This document shows, in pieces, positions 38,779-47,991 of a DNA stretch of 49,577 bases; within the stretch, counting starts at the first letter, position 1, and each line of letters starts with the position of its first letter. The DNA comes from Sedimentisphaerales bacterium (lineage in GTDB: Bacteria > Planctomycetota > Phycisphaerae > Sedimentisphaerales > Anaerobacaceae). Location: assembly GCA_016931715.1 (NCBI GenBank), contig JAFGEF010000035.1, positions 1-49,577 on the forward strand. The letters run 5' to 3'. The notes under the pieces are model-generated. The model was not told the DNA's origin. It did no database searches and saw nothing but the letters and a program-made list of their open reading frames with translations. Both the position numbers and the translations under genes were made by a program.

Positions 38779-41700
38779 ATGAAAACGAGAATAAGTCTTG
38801 TGATAATTCTCTCACTGGCGCTCATGCTGCCTGTCGCCATGCTGATGATAGCAAAACAGGCCGGGGCTGGACAAAATGCTGCTCCGCCAGGGCCGCAGGG
38901 ACCAGGTGACATCTATACCGCTGCCGGTTACCCATGCGCAGCCGCACACAGCACTACGCGGGCGCTGTTCGCATCCTACAAAGGCTCGCTCTATCAGGTC
39001 AGGCGTCAGTCGGACGGTAAGACCATGGAAATCGGAGTCGTTCAGCCATCCGCAAGTGATGCGGGCGGATACGCCGACGCAGCCGCACAAGATGCTTTCT
39101 GCGCCGACACTCTCTGCTGGATCACTGCCATCTACGACCAGTCCGGTAAGGGTAACCACCTCTATCAGGCGCCCCCGGGAACATTCAAGGGTCCGGCAAA
39201 GGGCGGATTTAACACCCTGCCTATCGCGGACATGGCGCCGATTACAATCATGGGCCATAAGGCTTATGGCGTTTACATCATGCCGGGCATGGGGCTGCGC
39301 AACAACAATGCAGCCGGCCTTGCTGTCAATGACGAGCCGCAGGGCATCTACATGGTCTTCGACGGCACGCACTACGACAGCGGCTGCTGCTTTAACTACG
39401 GCAATACTTCGACTAACAGCCGTGCTGTGGGAACAGGCACTATGGACACTGTTTACTTCGGTACCGCCACCGCATGGGGAAGTGGAAGCGGAACAGGACC
39501 GTGGATTATGTCCGACATGGAGGCTGGTCTGTTCTCTGGATACAACGCGAAGCAGAACGCCGCCAATCCGACAATCGATTCATGGCGGTTCGTTACAGGT
39601 ACCGTTAACGGGGGCGGAGGGAACCAGTGGGAGATTCGCGGCGGAAACGCACAAAATGGCGGTCTCACGACCTTCTACAAAGGACCTCGCCCGGGTTCAC
39701 GTGAAAATAGCAGCTACTTCCCGATGCACAGGAAGGGAGCAGTTCAGATGGGCAACGGCGGAGACAACGGCAACGGCTCAGCCGGTACTTTCTACGAAGG
39801 TATAATTACATCAGGATATCCATCGGAAGATGTTACAAACGAGGTTCACGCCAACATCGTAGCCGCCGGATATCATGTGCCGCGAGTAAGCATGTCGCGG
39901 GTCACTACATTCTCACCAGCCTCGACGCAGGATGTCACTGTAACATTCACAAATACCACAGGTGCACCTGCGGTAGGTGTCAAGTTGAGTATATTACCGC
40001 CTGCAGATTGGACCTTTGCGGTCTTGGGCCTACCCGAAACATCTGCCAGCGCCACCGAGGCGGAAAAGACGTTCGCTGACCCGATTGCACCGGGCGCTAG
40101 TGTGAACGCGATTTTCAAGGTCACCTCGCCTAAGACGATGAACGCCGGCTACCTGACCGGCAAAGCTGAGTGGAAAAACCCGACAACCGGAATCGCACAA
40201 TCCGAGACAACTACCCAGAGGATACGGAATGCCTTCCCGATAAAAATAAATGAAGTTCGATTGACTAATCAGTTCATTGAGCTTTACAACGCCAATGAAA
40301 GTGAAGTCGATATCTCCAACTGGACAGTGATTAACACCAGGAGTGAGTGGGCACCCGTCAAGCTGGCGACAATTCCGTCAGGGACAAAAATCGCCGCTAA
40401 AGGATTCTATCTGCTCGGCCAATCCAGCTCAGGGCTGGCAGCACCTGCGCAAAAAGGCGATACCACAATCAATGTTAGCAGCATAGCCGGTTTCGCGGCA
40501 GGCCAGGAGATAAAAATCGAAGGAGAAACTCGCAAAATAGAAAACGCTGGAACAGCAGCCGCAGCCATGACAACAGTATTCATCCCTGTGTCCACAGGGC
40601 CATGGCTCACGTTCCCCGTTGGCTCGACCAACCTGCCTGTCACGAGCGCGGCCGGCTTCGAGGTCGGCCAGAAGATTGGTATAGACATAGGCGGTAACTA
40701 CGAGCTTACAACAGTTACTTCAGTCGGCAAAGCGGCTACACTGACGACTCTATCGGCTGAGATAGCCGCGGGCGCAACCAGTATCAGGATTGCGTCCGTT
40801 GCCAACATCTCGGTCGGTGACATATTAACAGTGGGCACAGGTGGACGCAAAGAGCTTGTCACAGTCAAGAGCGTCAGCACGCAGGCAGGCGGTACAGACG
40901 CCGGTGACGCTGGACGCGGAGGCGGTTTCGGTGGCGGACGACGCGGCGGAATGGGCGGCGGGACACCTGGAGTAGTCGAATTAGCCGCTCCGCTCAAGTT
41001 CGATCAAATATCGGGAGTTGACGTATCCGCCCCTGGGACAGGAATCAGCTTCTCACCGGCAACACGCTTTCAGCACATGAGCGGTGATGCAGTACAGGCG
41101 CTGGGCAGCGGCATCACGCTCGACAGCGCTTTGTCCGGGAGTCACGAGTACGGTGCGGCTGTAGTTAATACACAGGTCACAAATGCAGGTTATCAGGGAA
41201 CACCGGCGCCAAATCAGTGGTTTGGAAACCCACTTTCCGCCAGCGCAGGATCAATTGCACTGATGGATGCCAGTGGAAAGGTAGTTGTTGACGCAATGGT
41301 TTACGGATCCCAGCAGAGCAGCTCGAGCGCTAACGGAACCATTACCAGTCCGGAAATCGCTGTTCTCGAAGGTGACCAAAGTCAGGGTGGGTGCATTGTA
41401 GTTGCACCAAGCGCAGGACGCGGTGGTTTCGGCAGGCGCGGCGGCTCAACTGCTGGTGAGGCTAATAAAAGCTTAGGACGCTTCCCGGACGGCAAAGACA
41501 CAGACAGTAACTGCAATGATTTCCTGTCGCAGTCTAACGGCACAAACCTGGCGGTCGCTGCAGCAGCAGGTGCAAATAATATCAAAGTTTCAAGCATGGA
41601 ATTTAGCACAGGCCAGACGATTATTATTGATTCTGGCGAGAACAGAGAAACCGCCGTCATAGCAGCGGTTGGTACGGCAGGCGGTACTGCGGTGGACACT

Positions 41701-42066
41701 GCTGCCGAAGTTGGCGCAACCGTTATCATTGTAGCCGGCACAGAAGGTTTTAGCGTCGGCCAGACCATTACAATTGACAGCGGCGAGAATAGTGAAACAG
41801 CAGTTATAGCTTCTGTCTCCGGAGGTGGCGCACGCGGCGGCAGATTCGGCATGAGTGGAAACAGAGGCGGCCAGGGCGGAGCTGCAGCAATCACTGTAAC
41901 CAAGCCGCTTATTTTTGCACACGATATGGGTGTTCAGGTCTCTGGCACGGGCGTTACCCTTACGAAGGCATTGACCAGGGCGCATAACAGCGGTGCTCAG
42001 GTTGCAGGCAGTGGTCCAACGCCCGGTGCGCCCAACCAGTATTTCAGGAGACCTCAGTCTGAGTAA
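38779..42066 (+). CDS. Secreted GH54 alpha-L-arabinofuranosidase, multi-domain, copy 2
   Basis: A 1095-aa paralogue of the 33958 gene with the same domain order. It has a signal peptide, a GH54 domain (Glu248 in SDMEAGLFS, Asp329 in GNGGDNGNG, vicinal Cys203-Cys204 in GCCFNYGN), a NEW3-like domain, a lamin tail (FIELYNANESEVDISNW) and five VGDTIxI-type modules. Gly/Arg loops (GGRRGGMGGG, SGGGARGGRFG) are inserted into the modules. The first cysteine of the fungal GH54 N-terminal disulfide is replaced by Gly in both copies. The ATG at 38779 has GAAAGG upstream; a GTG two codons earlier is possible. It ends 25 bases before the tRNA-Val on the other strand. Confidence 0.88.
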   Translation: MKTRISLVIILSLALMLPVAMLMIAKQAGAGQNAAPPGPQGPGDIYTAAGYPCAAAHSTTRALFASYKGSLYQVRRQSDGKTMEIGVVQPSASDAGGYADAAAQDAFCADTLCWITAIYDQSGKGNHLYQAPPGTFKGPAKGGFNTLPIADMAPITIMGHKAYGVYIMPGMGLRNNNAAGLAVNDEPQGIYMVFDGTHYDSGCCFNYGNTSTNSRAVGTGTMDTVYFGTATAWGSGSGTGPWIMSDMEAGLFSGYNAKQNAANPTIDSWRFVTGTVNGGGGNQWEIRGGNAQNGGLTTFYKGPRPGSRENSSYFPMHRKGAVQMGNGGDNGNGSAGTFYEGIITSGYPSEDVTNEVHANIVAAGYHVPRVSMSRVTTFSPASTQDVTVTFTNTTGAPAVGVKLSILPPADWTFAVLGLPETSASATEAEKTFADPIAPGASVNAIFKVTSPKTMNAGYLTGKAEWKNPTTGIAQSETTTQRIRNAFPIKINEVRLTNQFIELYNANESEVDISNWTVINTRSEWAPVKLATIPSGTKIAAKGFYLLGQSSSGLAAPAQKGDTTINVSSIAGFAAGQEIKIEGETRKIENAGTAAAAMTTVFIPVSTGPWLTFPVGSTNLPVTSAAGFEVGQKIGIDIGGNYELTTVTSVGKAATLTTLSAEIAAGATSIRIASVANISVGDILTVGTGGRKELVTVKSVSTQAGGTDAGDAGRGGGFGGGRRGGMGGGTPGVVELAAPLKFDQISGVDVSAPGTGISFSPATRFQHMSGDAVQALGSGITLDSALSGSHEYGAAVVNTQVTNAGYQGTPAPNQWFGNPLSASAGSIALMDASGKVVVDAMVYGSQQSSSSANGTITSPEIAVLEGDQSQGGCIVVAPSAGRGGFGRRGGSTAGEANKSLGRFPDGKDTDSNCNDFLSQSNGTNLAVAAAAGANNIKVSSMEFSTGQTIIIDSGENRETAVIAAVGTAGGTAVDTAAEVGATVIIVAGTEGFSVGQTITIDSGENSETAVIASVSGGGARGGRFGMSGNRGGQGGAAAITVTKPLIFAHDMGVQVSGTGVTLTKALTRAHNSGAQVAGSGPTPGAPNQYFRRPQSE

Positions 42067-42091
42067 AAAAAATATTAAAAAAAACCGAAAT

Positions 42092-42165
42092 TGGGCAGTA
42101 CAGGATTCGAACCTGTGACTTCCTGCGTGTAAAGCAGGCGCTCTAGCCAACTGAGCTAACCGCCC
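42092..42165 (-). tRNA. tRNA-Val (anticodon UAC)
   Basis: A 74-base cloverleaf without an encoded CCA. The acceptor stem is GGGCGGT/ACTGCCC with one G-U pair. The D arm has GCTC...GAGC, and the anticodon arm CCTGC-TTTACAC-GCAGG gives anticodon TAC. The T arm ACAGG-TTCGAAT-CCTGT is perfect. The discriminator base is A. Confidence 0.97.
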
Positions 42166-42300
42166 GAGTTCATAATTCGCATAATTTACCAAAGAAATGC
42201 AGGATATTCAAGAAAATAATTAGCTTATTTAATAATAAGAGGATCAGACAATTATATTAATTCTCCAAATTTTGCAAAAGTTCATTTACCTAAGTTCGCA

Positions 42301-42504
42301 TTATATTGGTACAGGTGCACAGAGATTGTTGTCGCTGTTGGCTTTTCTGCCGCAGTGTTGACACCTGAATTGCGGATTATCTGTTAATGCCTTAAACTCA
42401 TCCGGGTCGCTCAGATTAAAGCCCTGTGATGTGAGATAGCATAGATGTTTATCGTGATCTTCACTTTTACACTCTGTATTATTGTGATAAAGTTCCGTCA
42501 ACAT
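42301..42504 (-). CDS. Small zinc-ribbon-like protein
   Basis: A 67-aa protein whose C-terminal half has FRCQHCGRKANSDNNLC, a CxxC pair followed by another Cys, like a small zinc ribbon. His residues in the N-terminal part (HDKHLC) could help bind metal. AAAGGAG stands nine bases before the ATG, so it is very probably translated. Short proteins with the FxCxxCGRxAxxxxNLC pattern occur widely in bacteria without a known function. It stands alone between the tRNA-Val and the ABC exporter. Confidence 0.75.
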   Translation of the reverse strand: MLTELYHNNTECKSEDHDKHLCYLTSQGFNLSDPDEFKALTDNPQFRCQHCGRKANSDNNLCAPVPI

Positions 42505-42696
42505 TGGTATTTACTCCTTTATTGTGTAAATAAAGACGTTTCCATTAAAAAACAATAGTATTCATATTTAGCCTTCTAATAAGAGCGCTATATTTATTAT
42601 TACTTGAAAAAACAGTTTGAGTTCATTTTAATTTAACAACACGGATGAATTAAGGTGTTAATCGCAGCGCAGTTGACTATGATATCAACAGTTATT

Positions 42697-44826
42697 TCAG
42701 GCTTTTACCAACTGGGTTTCGTACAGATTCTGGTAAAGCTGGCACTTGTTTATCAGCTCGTCATGACTGCCGTGGGCAATAATCCGCCCCTGGTTAATAA
42801 CGACAATAATGTCGGCGGAAATGACGGTGCTGAACCTGTGGGCGATAATAATGCTCGTTCTGTTGTGCATTACTTCTTCGATAGCCTTATGAATTTTCGA
42901 CTCGCTTTCAGCATCGACCTGGCTTGTCGCTTCGTCGAAAATCAGGATGGCTGGATTTTTCAAAATGGCTCTTGCTATTATAATTCTCTGGAGCTGCCCG
43001 CCGCTGAGGCCAGAGCCTTCTTCGCCGATGACAGTGTCGTAGCCATCCGGCAGAGGGGCGATGAACTCGTGTGCGAAAGAACGTTTTGCCGCTTCGATTA
43101 TTTCCTCTTTTGTCGCTTCCGGTTTTCCATAGGCGATATTTGCCGCAATGGTGTCGTTGAATGTCACCACATTTTGAGTGACCATTCCAATCTGACTTCG
43201 CAGGCTGAAAAGCGTTACATCACGAATGTCCTGGCCATCTATCAGAATCTGTCCCGAATCCGGGTCGTAAAATCTCGGTATCAGGTTTGCGAGCGTTGTT
43301 TTGCCTGAGCCGTTCGGCCCGACAAAAGCGACATTTTGTCCGGCTTCTATCGTCAGATTGACATGTTTGAGCGCCTGAGCCGATGTGCCCGGATATGAAA
43401 ATACTATGTCTCTGAACTCTATTCTGTTTTTCAGCACAGGCAACGCGATTGCCCCGGGCTTTTCATATTCCAAAGGCGAATCCATTATATCGAAAACTCT
43501 TTCGGCGGCTGCGTTTGCCTCCTGAATCTTGTTCCAGACATCACTTGTTTTGCGTGCAGACTCCGCCGCGACACCAAGTAAAATCAGCAACCCGAAAAAT
43601 TCCTCGGGGCTGTCCATTCTTCCGTAATTTACCCAGTACGCGCCGGCGATTATCGCCGCTGCTCCCGCCGCCATTCCAAGAACTTCCATAACAGGCGTTG
43701 TAGCGGCGTCTATTTTAGACATTTTCAGAGTATGTTTGAGAAACCGCATGTTAATGGTTTTGAATTTTTCATTTTCATAATCGTGCCTGTTATAAACCTT
43801 GACCACTCTCAATCCAGATAATGTTTCCTGAAGTTTGGCGAGCATTTCCGAGCCTGCCATGAGTGATTTCTTCGTGGCACGTTTCATTTTTTTGCCGAAT
43901 ACAGCCACAATTCCAAGCACGAACGGTGCGCTGACAAGAAAAATCATGGTAAGCTGCCAGTCAATCCAGAAAGCACATATGATCGTAAACAGGGCGTTAA
44001 GAGGCTCCCTCAAAGCCTTCCCGAGCATTAGCTTAATTGCTCTTCCCATAAGGTCGCTGTCGCGAACGATTCTGCTGACGGTATCGCTTGGACGCTCTTT
44101 GGAAAAGAAACCGGTGGGCATCCGGAGTGCATGTGAGAAAGTATCCTCGCGCAGTTTATTGATTGCTTTCTGCACGATTTTTTGCGAGACATATTCCTGT
44201 ACGAATTTAGCTGTACATCGAATGAATGTGATTATTCCTATCCCGATAATGAAAATAACAACTGATTTTGTTTTGTTTTTGGGAGTCATTTCCCTCGGGA
44301 TAAAACTCAGGATTTTTTCTGCGGTATCTGCAAACCAGGGTTTATCGCCGGAATTCAGTGTTACTGTTTTAACATTACCAATATTTTCAGAGTTCACTAT
44401 CGTCAGTTCGAAGTTTATGTCGGGAGCAGCGGCAGCGAGCATTTCGAGCATTTTGCCTCGCGAAATTTCGTTTGCATCTGAACCGGTTCGAAGTCCGTTG
44501 ATATCCGTAATCACATCATCAATATTCAGATTGGCTTTTTTCGCAAGACTGTCCTTGTCGTCATCAACTCCGCTGATATGAAGATTATTGGACGATTGTT
44601 TGATATTATCCGGAGCCGAAAAAGACATGCCGTAGCGTTCAGAGACGATTTTTCGCTCAACCCAGCCATGAACACCTTCGGTACCCATCATCAGCTTCAG
44701 AAGTGGTATAATTGAAACGAAGCTCATGGAAAGAAAAGTTGCAATGATTAACGCACTGGCAACTACCACTATAATATCGGGCCATTGAGGCCATACGTAT
44801 TTGAATATTCGATTTAATTGCTTCAT
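42697..44826 (-). CDS. ABC exporter (MsbA-like) with a PDZ-like extracytoplasmic insert
   Basis: A 709-aa half-transporter: six membrane segments, then an ATPase with Walker A around Lys509 (GPNGSGKTT), signature LSGGQ, Walker B ILIFDEAT and the IIAHR switch His. It should work as a homodimer exporting lipid, peptide or glycan. Between the first and second membrane segments lies an extra loop of about 120-130 residues. Part of it (about 80-160) reads like a PDZ domain: LAKKANLNIDDVITDINGLR resembles the Ala-Gly-Leu-x-x-Gly-Asp-x-Ile-x-x-Ile-Asn pattern. Ordinary MsbA-type exporters lack it. The gene stands alone on its strand. Confidence 0.9.
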   Translation of the reverse strand: MKQLNRIFKYVWPQWPDIIVVVASALIIATFLSMSFVSIIPLLKLMMGTEGVHGWVERKIVSERYGMSFSAPDNIKQSSNNLHISGVDDDKDSLAKKANLNIDDVITDINGLRTGSDANEISRGKMLEMLAAAAPDINFELTIVNSENIGNVKTVTLNSGDKPWFADTAEKILSFIPREMTPKNKTKSVVIFIIGIGIITFIRCTAKFVQEYVSQKIVQKAINKLREDTFSHALRMPTGFFSKERPSDTVSRIVRDSDLMGRAIKLMLGKALREPLNALFTIICAFWIDWQLTMIFLVSAPFVLGIVAVFGKKMKRATKKSLMAGSEMLAKLQETLSGLRVVKVYNRHDYENEKFKTINMRFLKHTLKMSKIDAATTPVMEVLGMAAGAAAIIAGAYWVNYGRMDSPEEFFGLLILLGVAAESARKTSDVWNKIQEANAAAERVFDIMDSPLEYEKPGAIALPVLKNRIEFRDIVFSYPGTSAQALKHVNLTIEAGQNVAFVGPNGSGKTTLANLIPRFYDPDSGQILIDGQDIRDVTLFSLRSQIGMVTQNVVTFNDTIAANIAYGKPEATKEEIIEAAKRSFAHEFIAPLPDGYDTVIGEEGSGLSGGQLQRIIIARAILKNPAILIFDEATSQVDAESESKIHKAIEEVMHNRTSIIIAHRFSTVISADIIVVINQGRIIAHGSHDELINKCQLYQNLYETQLVKA

Positions 44827-44974
44827 ATTCGCAGTAAAGTACCAGACTTATGCTTTCCGGTCAAGCTTAAAGCCGCCGGGTTGTCTTGAGAAGTTATTGA
44901 CTATGAAGCCGATTTCTGTTATCTTTCCGTTTTTTACGGTTTCGGCTTGCAGCCTCGCCGGTATGAATAAGAAT

Positions 44975-45022
44975 TGAACTTTTGCAAAAATTTATGCCTT
45001 ATCTCATTTTTGCAAAACTCTT
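44975..45022. other. Two TTTTGCAAAA elements upstream of the hydrolase gene
   Basis: TGAACTTTTGCAAAA (44975-44989) and TTTTGCAAAACTCTT (45006-45020) lie in tandem just ahead of the ribosome binding site of the gene at 45037. Related copies occur at three other intergenic sites of the window. Confidence 0.5.
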
Positions 45023-45036
45023 GTAAGGATATAAAT

Positions 45037-45669
45037 ATGAAAATCCACACTTTTGTTTTAGGAGATTACGGAACCAACTGCTATTGCCTGCGAAGCACTG
45101 AGTCGGCGAAAGACTGCTTAATTATTGATGCCGGACTCGATGCAGACAAAATGATTAGCGCTCTTGTGCAAAAGGAATTAAATCCGCTGGCATTGATTCT
45201 CACTCACGGCCATATCGACCATATTGCAGGTGTAAATGACCTGCGTGAAAAATTTCCCGATGTGAAGGTTTATATTCACAGGCTCGATGCAGAAATGCTC
45301 GTTGATCCGATGTGTAATTTGTCCGTAATGATGGGAGATTCTTTCAAAACAAAACCGGCGGATTGTCTCGTCGAAGACGGGGACATAATTGAACTTGCCG
45401 GCATAAAGCTGCATGTTTTTCACACGCCGGGACATACTCCGGGCGGAATCAGCTTATATTCACCCGGGCAGGGTGTTGTCTTTTCGGGTGATGCTCTTTT
45501 CGCAGACTCTGTCGGCAGAACTGACTTTCCGGGCGGGAACATGACGCAATTGGTAAGCGGCATAAAAGAAAAACTCTTTACCCTGCCGGATGATACCGAA
45601 GTCTTCCCCGGCCATGGTCCAGCTACAACTATTGAAAGAGAAAAAAATTACAACCAGTACCTGTCATAA
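45037..45669 (+). CDS. Metallo-beta-lactamase-fold hydrolase (glyoxalase II-like)
   Basis: A 210-aa cytoplasmic enzyme of the hydroxyacylglutathione hydrolase/YcbL group, which cleaves thioesters such as S-lactoyl-thiols. Metal ligands are visible: THGHIDH (about 55-61), HTPGHTPGG (about 130-138), GDALF (about 151-155) and FPGHGP (about 192-197). At about 210 aa it lacks the long C-terminal helical domain of true glyoxalase II, so the natural thiol is uncertain. The ATG at 45037 has TAAGGA upstream; the in-frame extension to 44974 runs through the repeat elements and is not real. Confidence 0.9.
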   Translation: MKIHTFVLGDYGTNCYCLRSTESAKDCLIIDAGLDADKMISALVQKELNPLALILTHGHIDHIAGVNDLREKFPDVKVYIHRLDAEMLVDPMCNLSVMMGDSFKTKPADCLVEDGDIIELAGIKLHVFHTPGHTPGGISLYSPGQGVVFSGDALFADSVGRTDFPGGNMTQLVSGIKEKLFTLPDDTEVFPGHGPATTIEREKNYNQYLS

Positions 45670-45860
45670 TTTCTATCAATCTTTATGCCATCCGGGCTTT
45701 TCTCAATTTGTCAATATAAACCAGCCCCCTTGTTTTTATCTTTCAAGATGACCGGTTACTATTGATTTCGACTTTATTATTCTTTTCTTCTCCAAAATTT
45801 TTCTCCCAAAAATTCATACCAAAGCAACGGTGGGAAAAAAACACTTACCAACTCTCAAAA

Positions 45861-46547
45861 CTAACTCCATGTTCTGGAGTCATATACAATCTCAACATCG
45901 GATTTTTCAATATTCTTCATGAAGTCTTCTAATAGCTTTTGGTTCGATTCTTCCATAGCAACTACTAAATCTAAATCAATGCAGAAATAACATATCCTTC
46001 GAGTGATATTGGGATCTTTAATGGAGTAGCACTGTCTTTTGGCTTCTTCATAGTCATCAATTATTTTGTTTTTAAAACCATCGGAAATTTCACAAATTGA
46101 TGTCTGGACTTTTTCAAATCGCAGTGAAAGATCGAAATCTGAACGCCAAATAGTTTTAACTTCTAAAACCGCCTCGCTGTCATTCTTTTTAGCCCAAATA
46201 TCAGGAGTTACTTCTTTTTTTTGCGTAGGAATAAAGCGTACGACATTATATCCTTCATCTAAAAGAAATTCGTATCCTTTCGCTTCATTTAGAACTTCAA
46301 AAAGAGTTGACCAGTGGCGATTATTTTTTTTGTCCCTTTTAGTAACACATTGTGATGCTCGTACTGAAAGGTCGTTAAATGCATCTACACTTAGGCGAGA
46401 TAGTCGATTCTCCCATTTTCTATAGGATTCCATAGCAAGTTGAGATTTGCGTTCCGAATCCATACCCGCGAAAAAATTATCAGGATGAGAAATATCGGAG
46501 AGCTTAAAGATTTGATAAAGATGTGGAAATTCTTTAGACCAGATCAT
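45861..46547 (-). CDS. PD-(D/E)XK nuclease-like protein
   Basis: A 228-aa protein with no close family that I can name. The centre shows a PD-(D/E)XK arrangement: Asp116 in VTPDIW, then Glu129-Val-Lys131 in AVLEVKTIW, preceded by an N-terminal helix and Glu87 as a possible fourth residue. The C-terminal half is helix and strand (RICYFCIDLDLVVA). It could be a restriction-type endonuclease. It lies 43 bases downstream of the methyltransferase C-terminal remnant, in the same direction. The upstream TTG at 46559 is an alternative start. Its AT-richness fits the defence island. Confidence 0.6.
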   Translation of the reverse strand: MIWSKEFPHLYQIFKLSDISHPDNFFAGMDSERKSQLAMESYRKWENRLSRLSVDAFNDLSVRASQCVTKRDKKNNRHWSTLFEVLNEAKGYEFLLDEGYNVVRFIPTQKKEVTPDIWAKKNDSEAVLEVKTIWRSDFDLSLRFEKVQTSICEISDGFKNKIIDDYEEAKRQCYSIKDPNITRRICYFCIDLDLVVAMEESNQKLLEDFMKNIEKSDVEIVYDSRTWS

Positions 46548-46590
46548 TTCTTCAATCAACTTCTGTTTATATATTATTTACAAGTCATTT

Positions 46591-46797
46591 TTATGCTAAT
46601 TTATAAGCAATTTGCTCATCTAAAATATCTTTTACGGTCAGAGCGATAATTGTTTTGCCGGTCTTTTTAAAGAAAGACTGGATTTCGCTCATGGCATCGC
46701 CGGAATAATCGAACGAAACGAAAAATCCCTTCTGCCGGTCTTCTCGCATCATAACAGCCTCGAAAGAATCTATATCTGGGTTTATTTTTTGTTGCAC
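46591..46797 (-). pseudogene. C-terminal remnant of a DNA methyltransferase/endonuclease
   Basis: 68 codons read like the last part of the methyltransferase family whose N-terminus lies at 48670-49017. IDSFEAVMMRED, GFFVSFDYSGDAMSEI and ALTVKDILDEQIA match the Mrr-like C-terminal nuclease domain, with GFFVSFDY as the core strand. A stop codon lies directly before the first codon (GTG at 46797), so it is not joined to anything upstream. A 21-codon frame just before it (46798-46863, MKRKELRTVPIK) has no recognisable relative. Together with the N-terminal remnant it shows that a larger gene was interrupted by the DarTG pair. Confidence 0.65.
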
Positions 46798-46865
46798 TTA
46801 ACATATTAATTCGCCGTCCCATCTTGATTTAATAGGGACTGTTCTTAATTCCTTCCTCTTCATAA

Positions 46866-47978
46866 TTACAATTCATTTACTCTCAATGATGGACTAAAAT
46901 CAGCTTTTATCCAACGCAACATACCAAGATTTCTAATAGCAGAAGCAATCGCTTTCTTTTTCTCAGGTTTATCCCAATGTGTTTTCCATTTCAATATGTC
47001 GTCATAAATTTCATTTTCGGAAACAGACGTCTTTTGTTTTTTGAGTTTTTTTATAACATAAAAAACAGTAGTAACTTCTTCAGCTTGATTTGTATCCTTG
47101 ATGCGCATGAATAAGTCAGTAACTTTATCAATTTTATCTTTCAGACTCTGTATGGTATTTATATATTCTTGGCGAATCGTTTCAAATTCTGGACCTGTTC
47201 TTAACGCCGTCATTTTACCTAATTGCTTCTCAAATACCATGTTGCCGTTAGCCATGACCATTAAGGCTTTTTTGATATCTTGCGAGTAAGGACCGTAACT
47301 TCCCTGGGCAAATTTGAAACCAAGATCAACGCCTGCCTCTTGCATCACATAACATATTTTTTGAAAAATCGTTCGACCGACAGGGCTGACATACGGTTGC
47401 CTTTCAAGATTGTGCAATACTTCAAGCGCAGCAATCCATTCGGGTTTAAATCCACGATGTCTTTTTCCAATAACATTTTTTGAATCTTGAGTAGTTTTAC
47501 CTCTTAAAAAAGGATCGGATATAAACTTTTGTGGTGTTCCAAATGGGGCATATATTTCAACGGGAATATCAATTGCCGATAACTTTTGATATAAAACAGG
47601 TCCAACCACTTGCCATTCCAAACCGCCGTTGCCGCATCCTAAAGGAGGAAAAGCAACAGATTTAATACCCCATTCTTTGTATTTATCAATAAATATGTCC
47701 AATCCCTTTTTAATATCATCCAGACGAGACATTGCCCGCCAATGATCTTTGGTCGGAAAATTAATAATCGAAACACCGAATATATCTTTATAGTGGTAAG
47801 GAGTGCCTGGCTTAATCTGATGAGAATTACACAAATCTATATACTCATGATACATATCGGGAAAGCGTTTCTTAAATTCCTGTGCAATACCCTTGCCCAT
47901 TATACCCACACAATTCACTGTATTAACCAGTGTTTGAGCTTTGCTTTCAAATATATTGCCTATCAGTACTTTTATCAT
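46866..47978 (-). CDS. darG: DarG antitoxin (macrodomain ADP-ribosylglycohydrolase)
   Basis: A 370-aa antitoxin. The macrodomain (about 1-155) starts MIKVLIGNIFESKAQTLVN, followed by NCVGIMGKGIAQEFK and PPLGCGNGGLEW, the ADP-ribose-binding loops of DarG. It removes ADP-ribose from DNA bases modified by DarT. The second half (about 170-370) resembles the DarG C-terminal domain that binds and blocks DarT directly. The ATG at 47978 has AAAAGG nine bases upstream. It starts 13 bases after the darT stop, so the two genes form a toxin-first operon, the usual order. The sequence is complete and looks functional. Confidence 0.93.
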   Translation of the reverse strand: MIKVLIGNIFESKAQTLVNTVNCVGIMGKGIAQEFKKRFPDMYHEYIDLCNSHQIKPGTPYHYKDIFGVSIINFPTKDHWRAMSRLDDIKKGLDIFIDKYKEWGIKSVAFPPLGCGNGGLEWQVVGPVLYQKLSAIDIPVEIYAPFGTPQKFISDPFLRGKTTQDSKNVIGKRHRGFKPEWIAALEVLHNLERQPYVSPVGRTIFQKICYVMQEAGVDLGFKFAQGSYGPYSQDIKKALMVMANGNMVFEKQLGKMTALRTGPEFETIRQEYINTIQSLKDKIDKVTDLFMRIKDTNQAEEVTTVFYVIKKLKKQKTSVSENEIYDDILKWKTHWDKPEKKKAIASAIRNLGMLRWIKADFSPSLRVNEL

Positions 47979-47991
47979 AATTATGCCTTTT

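Noticed and set aside
33900..42200. Integrase or insertion sequence explaining the GC-rich block
   Set aside because: No transposase, integrase, terminal inverted repeat or duplicated tRNA end was found; transfer remains an inference.
42655..43308. 217-codon open frame on the plus strand
   Set aside because: It is antisense to the ATPase domain of the ABC exporter, whose Walker motifs and signature are all in the other strand.
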